Below, piece after piece: positions 1-5,939 of a DNA stretch of 11,547 bases. Numbering within the stretch: position 1 is the first letter of the stretch; each line of letters opens with the position of its first letter. Made by a program: the position numbers and the translations under genes. The stretch lies in the NCBI GenBank assembly GCA_965178525.1, contig CBCXVS010000249.1, positions 1 through 11,547 of the forward strand, in the 5' to 3' direction. Under the pieces are notes generated by a model. It saw only the letters and a program-made list of their open reading frames with translations. It ran no database searches and had not been told where the DNA came from. This DNA is from CBCXVS01 sp965178525. GTDB lineage: Bacteria > Tectomicrobia > Entotheonellia > Entotheonellales > Entotheonellaceae.

Positions 1-69
1 GACCTGGCTGGGCTCCCTCCATCGTTTGGGGGAGGATAGCCTACCTCATTAACTATTGGGGAACAACCC
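1..69 (-). mobile_element. IS5-family element, left end only (continues outside window)
   Basis: This is the reverse complement of the first 69 bases of the two complete copies at 3989 and 9755, including the terminal inverted repeat that begins GGGTTGTTCC. The element is in reverse orientation, with its left tip at 69 and a TA at 70-71. The rest of the copy, including the transposase, lies beyond the left edge. It sits directly against the 3' part of the solute-binding protein gene. With the copy at 9755 it forms an inverted pair that brackets the whole 71-9753 segment. Confidence 0.93.
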
Positions 70-255
70 TATTATATCGAGGCCACGACGTCGATGTTGG
101 ACCAGCCGCCCGGCGTGTGGAGCAACCATGTGAAGAGCGTTGACATCCAGTACAATCTCTTTGCCCCACACATCCAGAAGGCGTTTCAGGGAAGTGATGT
201 GAAGACCGAGCTGAGCGCCTACGCGGAAGAAGTCAACAAGGTTTTGCAGGGCTAA
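70..255 (+). pseudogene. ABC sugar-importer solute-binding protein, C-terminal fragment
   Basis: There are 61 codons in one frame from the IS border to the TAA at 253-255, beginning YYIEATTSML and ending EVNKVLQG. No start is available, because the IS lies immediately upstream. The fragment matches the C-terminal helical end expected of a family 1 extracellular solute-binding protein. It is followed after only 7 bases by the permease gene, the usual order in CUT1 importers. Joining TAT at 70-72 to the CAT codon read on the minus strand at 10764-10762 gives one continuous reading frame, so this is the missing end of the gene at 10762-11547. The fragment cannot make a working binding protein in this arrangement. 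What stays uncertain is whether the separated arrangement is fixed or only one of two forms. Confidence 0.9.
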
Positions 256-262
256 ACCCCTT

Positions 263-1222
263 ATGGCACGTGAACACACGGACGTGCGTCAGGCCTGGTC
301 CATCCTGGCGCCGCGGGAGCGGGCGCGGCAAGGGTGGTCATTGGGAGAACAGTGGCTCATCCTGCTGTTTCTGCTGCCGACGCTCGCCTTTCTCATCTTT
401 CTGCTTTGGGTGCCGTTTCTCCAAGGCATCTGGATGAGTTTCCACAAGCGGCCTTTCATCGGCAAACCGAAGTGGGTGGGCTGGCAAAACTACCGGGACC
501 TGTTGAACGCCGACTATTTCTGGCCGGTTCTGCGCGTGACCTTGCTCTATTCCCTCAGCACCGCGCTGCAATTGGGCCTCGCCCTGGTGGCGGCCCTGGC
601 CCTGAACCAGCCGTTCATCCGCCTCAAAACGGTGTGGCGCGGGGTCATGCTCATGCCCTACGCCATGCCGCCGGTGGTGACCGGCGCCATCTGGATGTAC
701 TTGCTCGATCCCGATCTCGGCATGGTGACGCATTACTTGCTGAAATTCGGCATCATCTCCGCGCCGATCTACTGGTTTTCCGATCCGGTCTGGGCCAAAT
801 GGATCATCATGTTGGTAGCCTCCTGGACGTTTTGGCCCTTTATGTTTGTCATCATCTTGGCGGCCTTGCAATCGATCCCGCCGAGCTACTATGAATTGGC
901 CGAAGTGTATGGCGCCAATCTCTGGCAGCGTTTTCGGGTGGTGACGTTGCCGCACATTCGCAGCGCCATGTTAGCGGCGGTGATCATTCGCATTGCCTGG
1001 AATCTCGCCAAGATCGAACAGCCGTTTCAGCTCACAGGAGGCGGGCCGGGCTATGAGACCAGCGTCTTGAGCATTCTTACCTACCGCTTTGCCTTTCTCT
1101 CGGGGGATTTTGGCATGGCGTTCACCGTGGGGATGGTGCTGGTCCTCTTTACGTTTCTGCTCATCGCGCCGTTCCTGCGCGGCTTCCAGGCCCAGCTCAA
1201 GCAAGGGCGCGGCGGCAGATAG
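263..1222 (+). CDS. ABC sugar-importer permease, MalF/UgpA type
   Basis: The 319-residue inner-membrane protein should form one half of the channel of a CUT1-type importer for a sugar or polyol. Hydrophobic segments lie near residues 31-53, 88-112, 123-149, 178-204 and 285-305, with a further one after the EAA loop. The EAA coupling loop is at about 210-234 (ELAEVYGANLWQRFRVVTLP), with the conserved Gly and the LP pair. This loop docks on the ATPase. The start is ATG 263, 7 bases after the binding-protein stop, and no strong Shine-Dalgarno is visible, which suggests translational coupling to the upstream gene. That gene is now broken, and the IS lies only about 190 bases upstream, so expression would depend on read-through or on a promoter supplied by the IS. 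The substrate cannot be read from the sequence. Confidence 0.9.
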   Translation: MAREHTDVRQAWSILAPRERARQGWSLGEQWLILLFLLPTLAFLIFLLWVPFLQGIWMSFHKRPFIGKPKWVGWQNYRDLLNADYFWPVLRVTLLYSLSTALQLGLALVAALALNQPFIRLKTVWRGVMLMPYAMPPVVTGAIWMYLLDPDLGMVTHYLLKFGIISAPIYWFSDPVWAKWIIMLVASWTFWPFMFVIILAALQSIPPSYYELAEVYGANLWQRFRVVTLPHIRSAMLAAVIIRIAWNLAKIEQPFQLTGGGPGYETSVLSILTYRFAFLSGDFGMAFTVGMVLVLFTFLLIAPFLRGFQAQLKQGRGGR

Positions 1223-1229
1223 AGAGCAC

Positions 1230-2072
1230 ATGATGGCGCAAGAGACGGACCGGGCAACACCAGGGCATCAGGTACTGGGCTATGCCGCGCTCATCGCGGT
1301 GCTGCTCCTCGTGCTCGTGCCGTATGGCTACATCGCCTTTACGGCCTTTAAGCCGCCGGGGGAGATTTTTGAGGTTCGCTGGCTACCTGAAACTTGGAGC
1401 CTCGAATCCTGGCGCTACACCATTGATGAGTCCGTGCAATTTCACCGCTACATTCTGAACAGCCTAGTGGCGGGTTTGGGAGCGGCGATTCTGGCGCTGT
1501 GCATCGCGGTGCCGGGGGCCTACGTCTTTGGCCGCAAGCCGTTTCGGGGCAAGGATGTGGTGTTTTACATCATCACCATGGCCTTGCTATTTCCGTTCGT
1601 CTTGCTGGTGGTCCCCTTTACGATTTTGTGGATCAAGCTTGGTCTCTACGACACGATGCCGGGGTTGTGGCTGGCCTATCAAATCTTCATCATCCCGTTT
1701 GCCATCTGGATCATGCGCGCCTATTTTGCCGATTTACCGCCGTTTCTAGAAGAGTGCGCCATGGTGTACGGCTGCACGCAGTTTCAGGCGGTCTATCGCA
1801 TCATGTTGCCGCTGGCCAAACCCATCATCGTGTCGTTGCTCTTCATCGCGTTCCTCATCGGCTGGAGCGATTTCCTCTTTTCCAATATGCTGACCACCGG
1901 CCAAGGGCCGCGCACGGCGTCGGTGGTGCTTTACGTCACCGCCGTCGGAGGCGAGCGCGTCGAATGGGAAGTGCTGATGGTGATGACGCTGATGGCGGGC
2001 ATTCCACCGGTCATTTTATACATCCTGGCGCAGCGGCAGTTGATGCAAACATTTGCGGTCGGAAAACGCTGA
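1230..2072 (+). CDS. ABC sugar-importer permease, MalG/UgpE type
   Basis: The 280-residue partner permease completes the membrane heterodimer. The frame is open from 1089, but that overlaps the upstream permease heavily. ATG 1230 or 1233, 7-10 bases after the upstream stop, is the sensible start. Residues 17-40 form the first membrane segment, followed by the periplasmic stretch KPPGEIFEVRWLPETWSLESW that is typical of MalG-like subunits (FKPPxE..PxxWSLxNY). The EAA loop lies near 174-197 (EECAMVYGCTQFQAVYRIMLP). It has Glu-Cys-Ala-Met in place of the usual Glu-Ala-Ala and Tyr before the invariant Gly. It is part of the same operon as the flanking permease and ATPase genes. Confidence 0.9.
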   Translation: MMAQETDRATPGHQVLGYAALIAVLLLVLVPYGYIAFTAFKPPGEIFEVRWLPETWSLESWRYTIDESVQFHRYILNSLVAGLGAAILALCIAVPGAYVFGRKPFRGKDVVFYIITMALLFPFVLLVVPFTILWIKLGLYDTMPGLWLAYQIFIIPFAIWIMRAYFADLPPFLEECAMVYGCTQFQAVYRIMLPLAKPIIVSLLFIAFLIGWSDFLFSNMLTTGQGPRTASVVLYVTAVGGERVEWEVLMVMTLMAGIPPVILYILAQRQLMQTFAVGKR

Positions 2073-2073
2073 C

Positions 2074-2124
2074 GAATGCGGAATGCGGAATGCGGAATGA
2101 AAGAATGAAGAGCTGACAGCTGAG
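2074..2124 (+). repeat. Heptanucleotide tandem repeats in the permease-ATPase spacer
   Basis: The spacer between the permease stop (2072) and the ATPase start is made almost wholly of 7-base units. There are three exact GAATGCG units (2074-2094), then the degenerate GAATGAAAGAATGAAG, then AGCTGAC and AGCTGAG (2111-2124). This is a simple-sequence tract prone to slippage. Changes in copy number would alter the distance between the two genes but not their frames. Confidence 0.85.
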
Positions 2125-2131
2125 AAAGAAG

Positions 2132-3238
2132 ATGATGATGGCGGAGAAGAATTCAGGGATTCGCGTGCAGAATCTCTACAAGACATTTCAGCGCGGGGCG
2201 GTGCAGGCATGCCGCAATGTCAATCTGGACATTGCGGAGGGCGAGTTCATGGTGCTCTTGGGACCGTCGGGGTGCGGCAAAACGACCACACTGCGGTGTA
2301 TCGCCGGGCTGGAGCAGCCGGATAATGAGGACGCCATCTGGGTCAAGGGCAGAAATCTCACGCGCGTGCTGCCGAAGGATCGGCACTTGGCGTTTGTGTT
2401 TCAAGATACAGCGCTGTTTCCGCAGCTCAACGTGCGCCGGAATATTTCCTTTGGGTTGGATCTGCACAAGATCCATGGCAAGGCCGAGATTGCCCGGCGC
2501 CTGCAGGATGTCGCCGCGCTTTTGCATGTGGAGGGGTTGTTGGACCGCAAACCGCACAAACTCTCCGGAGGACAGGCGCAACGCGTGGCCTTGGGCCGCG
2601 CCATTGTCATGGAGCCCGATGCCTTTCTGCTCGACGAGCCGTTGGCGAATCTGGATGCGGCCTTGCGTGTGGAGATGCGGACTGAAATCAAACGCATTCA
2701 AAAGCAGCTCGGGACGTCGACGATTTTCGTTACGCATGACCAGGAGGAGGCCTTGTCCCTGGGGGATGCGATTGCCGTCATGCAAGATGGTGAGGTACAG
2801 CAGGTCGGCACACCGCATGACATTTATCACCGCCCGGCCAATCTCTTTGTCGGCACGTTTATCGGCTCTCCTCCGCTGAATCGCTTTGCCTGCACGCTGC
2901 AGACGGAAGGAGATCAGATAGCGCTAGCCGCCACGCCGTTTCGTCTGCCCGTACCGCCGCGTCTCGTGTCCCGCCTGGCGCCAGCGCCACCTAACATCAC
3001 GCTAGGCATCCGGCCTGAGTTCGTCCTCACAGACTCGGAACAGGCGGATAGCTTCCCAGCTCGCGTCAATCTCATCGAACCGCTCGGCAGCCGCACCGTC
3101 GTTTTCCTGGAGGCGCACGGCGAGGAAATTCGTTCTCTGGTGCACGGTGAAGCCAAGGTGCAAGAAAGTGATGTGGTGCATGTTAGCTTGCAGTTAGATC
3201 ATGCCTTTTTCTTTGGCCCTGACGGCCGCAGCCTCTGA
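2132..3238 (+). CDS. ABC sugar-importer ATPase, MalK/UgpC family
   Basis: The 368-residue ATPase should power the importer formed with the two permeases. Walker A is GPSGCGKTT at 44-52, the Q-loop Gln is near 91 (VFQDTALFP), the signature LSGGQ is at 144-148, Walker B FLLDEP is at about 165-170, the D-loop (NLDA) follows, and the switch His is at 202 (THDQEEA). After residue 240 comes a C-terminal TOBE-type domain (GIRPEFV near 292-298), as in MalK and UgpC. Length and order are normal for the family. Three consecutive ATG codons (2132, 2135, 2138) can serve as the start, and only a weak purine-rich GAGAAAGAAG precedes them. All nucleotide-binding motifs are intact, so this subunit should still be functional although the operon has lost its binding protein. 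Confidence 0.93.
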   Translation: MMMAEKNSGIRVQNLYKTFQRGAVQACRNVNLDIAEGEFMVLLGPSGCGKTTTLRCIAGLEQPDNEDAIWVKGRNLTRVLPKDRHLAFVFQDTALFPQLNVRRNISFGLDLHKIHGKAEIARRLQDVAALLHVEGLLDRKPHKLSGGQAQRVALGRAIVMEPDAFLLDEPLANLDAALRVEMRTEIKRIQKQLGTSTIFVTHDQEEALSLGDAIAVMQDGEVQQVGTPHDIYHRPANLFVGTFIGSPPLNRFACTLQTEGDQIALAATPFRLPVPPRLVSRLAPAPPNITLGIRPEFVLTDSEQADSFPARVNLIEPLGSRTVVFLEAHGEEIRSLVHGEAKVQESDVVHVSLQLDHAFFFGPDGRSL

Positions 3239-3260
3239 CCCTCTTGATCAGCAAGAATTA

Positions 3261-3458
3261 AAGGATTCGCCCATGGCAGGTGTACCGCAAACGGCCTCGC
3301 CGGCAAATCCAAACGGATTCAGCGGATGGCACACGGTCTACGAACGGAAGGTAGCTTCTCATCGATTGGATGCAGAGAGACGATGTGGTGATTCATACAA
3401 TGAGGAGGTGACAAGATGCTCCCCCAACTTCTCTCCGTTTTGCTGTCTAATCCCTTGA
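3261..3458 (+). pseudogene. Short reading frame with good ribosome site; possible truncated next operon gene
   Basis: ATG 3273 is preceded by AAGGA (3261-3265) at a 7-base spacing, 34 bases after the ATPase stop, which is the position expected for the next operon gene. The frame runs 61 codons (MAGVPQTASPANPNGFSG...) and ends at 3458, inside the start of the following gene in another frame. Base composition changes from GC-rich to AT-rich around 3340-3400, so I infer that the 5' end of a real gene was cut off by arrival of the AT-rich segment. No family is recognised. The alternative is that it is merely a chance frame. Confidence 0.35.
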
Positions 3459-3988
3459 CCATAGCCGCAGCCTTATCTCCCGTTCTTATTAACTCTATTA
3501 ACAACAATAGAGCAAGAGTCGCCGCGAAAGCGAAATATGAAGAAGAAGAGCTGAATCAGGCTCACAAGATCAATGATTTACAAGCCTGGGATGGGTACCG
3601 AAAACAAATACTAGAATGGAATTCACTGATCACCAAGCGTCGTGCTGAAATGGAGGTTTATTTTGGAGAGGATACGAGAAAAACATTCTATAGAGTTAAG
3701 CAATTAATAGAATATATAGAGAGTATAATTAATGCAGCTTTTTTGATCAAAATAAAAGCCTTTATTTTATCAACCAATTGAGTGATAAAGAAGCTGAAAA
3801 TTTTAATACCGATATTGAAGGTTTAATCAAGCATCTTAGAGTTGAGAGAGACGATTTAGAACTCGCAAATATTTTAAGAAAAAATCCGAGAAGGCGAATG
3901 AACTCAGATTCTGACTCGGATGAAAAGCCGTTCACAACTGACTTTAGAGACAAATTCAGGCCTATCTATTACCATCTAAAAGATAATA
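3416..3988 (+). pseudogene. Unknown AT-rich gene, 5' part, frameshifted and interrupted by IS
   Basis: The start at ATG 3416 has an excellent Shine-Dalgarno (GAGGAGGTG, 3402-3410). The first 109 codons read in frame: a hydrophobic N-terminus (about residues 1-26, LLSVLLSNPLTIAAALSPVL) that may be a membrane anchor, then a charged helical stretch (KAKYEEEELNQAH, KRRAEMEVYF). At the T6 run (3739-3744) the frame breaks and stops at 3781. A shift back by one base restores AFFDQNKSLYFINQLSDKEAENFN and 82 further codons up to the IS, ending in PIYYHLKDN. One T appears to have been lost from a T7 run. The sequence is much more AT-rich than its neighbours, which suggests horizontal origin. Reconstructed with the piece at 4995-5090 the protein is 222 residues. 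I recognise no family. The alternative is two overlapping genes or programmed slippage. Confidence 0.7.
3739..3744 (+). other. T6 run at the frameshift of the unknown gene
   Basis: Reading GCT TTT and then moving back one base to TTT GAT CAA AAT joins the two halves of the unknown protein with no stop. The frame entered here runs to the IS border and resumes after the IS. The site is either a single-base deletion in a homopolymer, a slippage site, or a sequencing error. Confidence 0.6.
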
Positions 3989-4058
3989 GGGTTGTTCCCC
4001 AATAGTTAATGAGGTAGGCTATCCTCCCCCAAACGATGGAGGGAGCCCAGCCAGGTCA

Positions 4059-4586
4059 TTGGTTATCCGAGATGATCGGCAGATGAAAGCCTTAACCGGT
4101 GTGTCTCAGACGCAATTTGACTTCTTGCTGCCCGCCTTCAGCCACGTCTATCAACAGGCTCAGCAAAAACGCTATGAGGAGGGTGTCCAAGCTGGCAAAC
4201 GCAGCCGAAAGCCGGGTGCAGGTATCAAAGGCAAATTACCCACTCTGTCAGACAAACTCCTGTTCGTTCTATATTATTACAAGACGTATCCGACGTTTGA
4301 TGTTCTTGGTGCACAATTTGGTATGGTACGTTCGAAAGCGAATGAAAATCTCCATAAGCTCTCTCCCATCCTGTATGACACGTTAGTGCAGTTAGACCTC
4401 ATGCCTTATCGAGAGTTGAAGACCCCAGAGTCGTTGAGGGAGGCGTTGTCAGGTGTGGATCAACTGATTATTGATGCGACTGAAAGAAGCTATCGCCGGT
4501 CACAAGATGAGACGACCCAACGTGAACACTATAGTGGTAAAAAAAAGCCATACGCTGAAAAATACAGTGATGTCGATGCCGGATAA
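4059..4586 (+). CDS. IS5-family transposase, first frame (copy 1)
   Basis: This is the N-terminal part of a DDE transposase. It has the helical DNA-binding region with the family phrase LTGVSQTQFDFLLP, then KLLFVLYYYKTYPTFDVLGAQFG, and the first catalytic Asp in LIIDATE near residue 140. The frame can start at TTG 4059 or ATG 4083, and neither has a good ribosome site. A short hairpin (CCTCC with GGAGG, about 4023-4042) lies upstream and may limit translation from outside transcripts. The frame passes through YSGKKK at the A8 run (4539-4546) and ends 13 codons later in PYAEKYSDVDAG. The natural continuation, HTLKN, is in the other frame. Confidence 0.88.
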   Translation: MVIRDDRQMKALTGVSQTQFDFLLPAFSHVYQQAQQKRYEEGVQAGKRSRKPGAGIKGKLPTLSDKLLFVLYYYKTYPTFDVLGAQFGMVRSKANENLHKLSPILYDTLVQLDLMPYRELKTPESLREALSGVDQLIIDATERSYRRSQDETTQREHYSGKKKPYAEKYSDVDAG

Positions 4587-4983
4587 ATGGATCGTCTTTC
4601 TGGGCCGTACGTTTAGTGGTCACAACCATGATTACAGCATGTTAAAACAAGAGTTCCCACCGGACTTAGACCGGTTTAGTGACGTAGAAGTTTGGGTGCA
4701 CCTGGGTTATCAGGGGATTCAGTCGGACTACAAAGGCGAAATGCTTGAGATTCCACACAAGAAACCCCGGAAGAGCAAGACGAATCCGACTCCAGAATTG
4801 ACGGCGGAGCAGCAGGCGGCGAATTATGCCGTGAGTCAAGTTCGCATCTTGATCGAACATGCCATCGGCGGTATGAAGCGTTTCAACATTTTGGTGCAGC
4901 GTTTCCGCAACCGCAAAGATCACTTTGAGGATGATTCGGTGGGCATCTGGGCTGGGCTAGGGAACCTGATCTTATGCTATTGA
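4471..4983 (+). CDS. IS5-family transposase, second frame (copy 1)
   Basis: This frame carries the C-terminal catalytic part, meaningful from about 4540 onward; the earlier codons overlap the first frame. It contains SHTLKNTV, FSGHNHDYSMLKQEFP, VWVHLGYQGIQSDY, IPHKKPRKSK and the Glu motif ILIEHAIGGMKRF, ending GLGNLILCY. In relatives as I know them the second catalytic Asp precedes LGYQG (VDLGYQG). Here the codon is CAC, giving His, at 4699-4701. Joining the frames with a shift of -2 (or two extra A) at the A8 run gives YSGKKKSHTLKN, the family spacing. A shift of +1 gives one residue fewer. The fused protein would have about 300 residues. Confidence 0.85.
   Translation: MMRLKEAIAGHKMRRPNVNTIVVKKSHTLKNTVMSMPDKWIVFLGRTFSGHNHDYSMLKQEFPPDLDRFSDVEVWVHLGYQGIQSDYKGEMLEIPHKKPRKSKTNPTPELTAEQQAANYAVSQVRILIEHAIGGMKRFNILVQRFRNRKDHFEDDSVGIWAGLGNLILCY
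4539..4546 (+). other. A8 slippage site joining the two transposase frames (copy 1)
   Basis: GGT is followed by eight A and then GCC. Frame 1 reads Lys-Lys-Lys-Pro here and frame 2 reads Lys-Lys-Ser-His-Thr. A run of this length is a typical site for polymerase slippage or programmed ribosomal frameshifting in IS elements. It is identical in copy 2 at 10305-10312. Confidence 0.7.
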
Positions 4984-4994
4984 GGAACAACTCT

Positions 4995-5090
4995 AGTGAA
5001 TTATTAAATTTGAGAAAAGCAATGATAAAAGCAACAAAAGATATTGCCGCCTTGCGTATGGATCAGCAGTATACACCCTTGCAGTCCTGA
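4995..5090 (+). pseudogene. Unknown AT-rich gene, 3' part after the IS
   Basis: Removing the IS with one TA joins AAT at 3985-3987 to an AGT codon spanning the junction. The frame then continues for 30 codons (ELLNLRKAMIKATKDIAALR...) to TGA at 5088-5090. The restored protein reads YYHLKDN-SELLNLRKAM with no stop, which is strong evidence for one gene split by the IS. On its own this piece has no start codon with a ribosome site. It ends just before the mazEF terminator. Confidence 0.8.
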
Positions 5091-5092
5091 GT

Positions 5093-5122
5093 AAAAAGAG
5101 GGGATCAAGACTTGACCCCCTT
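5093..5122 (-). terminator. Intrinsic terminator of the mazEF operon
   Basis: Read on the minus strand, a stem directly after the toxin stop codon (5123-5125) is followed by TTTTT (5097-5093). The stem pairs 5098-5108 with 5112-5122 around a 3-base loop, with one A-C mismatch and one G-T pair. Four G-C pairs lie in the lower stem. The T run is on the minus-strand side only, so it serves the toxin operon; the hairpin may also slow transcripts from the left. Confidence 0.8.
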
Positions 5123-5479
5123 CTACTTGAGATCACGAGGCTCTAGCACCAAACGTATCCCATCAAGAATCTCTCGTATACGCTGCTGGGAAAGTGTACC
5201 GATCTTGTCGCCCAAATCTGATTTGTCGATCGTGATCAGCTGTGAGACGAGCACGACACTGCTTTTAGGGAGATTCGCTTCCCCTCGGGCAAGGAGAACG
5301 TTTCCAGGGGCTCCGGCACGCCGGCGATTCGAGGTAATCACACATACCACCACTGTGTTGATACGGCTACGGTTGAACACATTATTCTGCACCACAACAT
5401 GAGGATGACGATACCCAGGTGCAGAACCGGAAGGCGTCCCAAAATCGATCCAGAACACATCGCCCTGGCTAATTACCAC
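5123..5479 (-). CDS. mazF: MazF/PemK-family endoribonuclease toxin
   Basis: The 118-residue protein has the PemK/MazF fold signature: QGDVFWIDFGTPSGSAPGYRHPHVVVQNNVFN at about 5-36 and VVVCVITSN at 43-51. Known MazF toxins cut single-stranded RNA in the cytoplasm using an Arg and a Thr/Ser; here Arg24 and Thr49/Ser50 fill those places. The start is GTG at 5479, overlapping the last 7 bases of the antitoxin gene, so the two are translationally coupled. The full length is preserved, so it is probably active and held in check by the adjacent antitoxin. The RNA cleavage sequence cannot be predicted. Confidence 0.92.
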   Translation of the reverse strand: MVISQGDVFWIDFGTPSGSAPGYRHPHVVVQNNVFNRSRINTVVVCVITSNRRRAGAPGNVLLARGEANLPKSSVVLVSQLITIDKSDLGDKIGTLSQQRIREILDGIRLVLEPRDLK

Positions 5480-5733
5480 GGCTCTTCATCCTCTAAACGT
5501 TGCCCATGTCTCTTCTTGAGCTGTGCCAGCTCGGCGCGCTCGGCGGGGTCCGGTTCGTCGCGATAGACCGCGTTGAGTTGATCGAGGAGCCAACGATTCC
5601 GGTGCTGTTCGAGAAACGCCTCCATCGCCATGGCAAAAAGCTGACTCCGTGATATCTGCATTTGCTTAGCGAGATCGTCAACTTGCTCAAACAGAGGCGC
5701 CGGAATAGAAATCGCGGTTTTGACTTGCGCCAT
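5473..5733 (-). CDS. mazE: Ribbon-helix-helix antitoxin of the MazF toxin
   Basis: The 86-residue protein begins with a ribbon-helix-helix DNA-binding domain (VKTAISIPAPLFEQVDDLAKQMQISRSQLFAMAMEAFLE, about 4-42). An acidic C-terminal tail (residues about 60-86, ending EDEEPW) probably wraps the toxin. It should repress its own promoter and neutralise MazF. ATG 5733 has a strong ribosome site, AAGGAG on the minus strand (5744-5739), at a 5-base spacing. The order antitoxin then toxin, with overlapping ends, is typical. The symbol is by role; RHH antitoxins of this kind are not true homologues of E. coli MazE. Confidence 0.88.
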   Translation of the reverse strand: MAQVKTAISIPAPLFEQVDDLAKQMQISRSQLFAMAMEAFLEQHRNRWLLDQLNAVYRDEPDPAERAELAQLKKRHGQRLEDEEPW

Positions 5734-5759
5734 AAGCGCTCCTTATCTAAGGCTGATGA

Positions 5760-5799
5760 TATAACATGAAGTATAACGATATGGATACCCGATTAGCAA
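5760..5799 (-). promoter_or_regulatory. Candidate mazEF promoter and RHH operator
   Basis: On the minus strand, TTGCTA (5799-5794) and TATACT (5775-5770) are separated by 18 bases and lie about 40 bases upstream of the antitoxin start. They match the sigma-70 consensus at 4 of 6 and 5 of 6 positions. Two direct GTTATA repeats (5777-5772 and 5765-5760), 12 bases apart, overlap and follow the -10 box. That arrangement would suit autorepression by the RHH antitoxin. Confidence 0.5.
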
Positions 5800-5815
5800 T
5801 ACCTCGCTGGCCACA

Positions 5816-5900
5816 GGGGTCACATCTTGAAATTTCAATTTCCAGGCCATGCGTTTAGGAGCCAGGAAGGCGACAATGTAAAATTTCAAGATGTGACCCC
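5816..5900. repeat. REP-like / MITE-like inverted repeat element
   Basis: GGGGTCACATCTTGAAATTT (5816-5835) is repeated exactly in inverted orientation at 5881-5900, with 45 bases between. The arms resemble the GGGGTCA..CTTGAAATTT ends that I know from REP sequences mobilised by REP-associated Y1 transposases (a recollection, not a search). No transposase is in the window, so this would be a non-autonomous element. It lies between the mazEF promoter and the 3' end of the convergent protease operon strand, and may also act as a hairpin in transcripts. Confidence 0.75.
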
Positions 5901-5939
5901 CTTCTTCAGATCATGTCGCCGATGATCAGGGGAAGCCCA

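Larger units (their letters stand above)
3989..4993 (+). mobile_element. IS5-family insertion sequence, complete copy 1 (1005 bp)
   Basis: The terminal inverted repeats are GGGTTGTTCCCCAATAG at the left and, read on the other strand, GAGTTGTTCCTCAATAG at the right, matching at 15 of 17 bases. TA flanks both sides (3987-3988 and 4994-4995), and removing the element plus one TA restores a reading frame, so TA is the duplicated target. The element carries one transposase in two overlapping frames. Short ends, a 2-base TA target and two frames fit the IS427-like branch of the IS5 family. It interrupts the unknown gene. It lies in direct orientation to copy 2, 5766 bases further on. Confidence 0.92.

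Noticed and set aside
338..955. 205-codon minus-strand frame opposite the first permease
   Set aside because: It has shadow composition (His/Gln/Arg rich) and no ribosome site, and it lies wholly within a well-supported permease gene.
3778..4005. Separate 75-residue gene starting at TTG 3778
   Set aside because: There is no ribosome site. The frame upstream of the TTG already reads sensibly (FFDQNKSLYFINQ), and its end is supplied by the IS tip. It is better explained as a frameshifted, IS-interrupted continuation of the gene at 3416.
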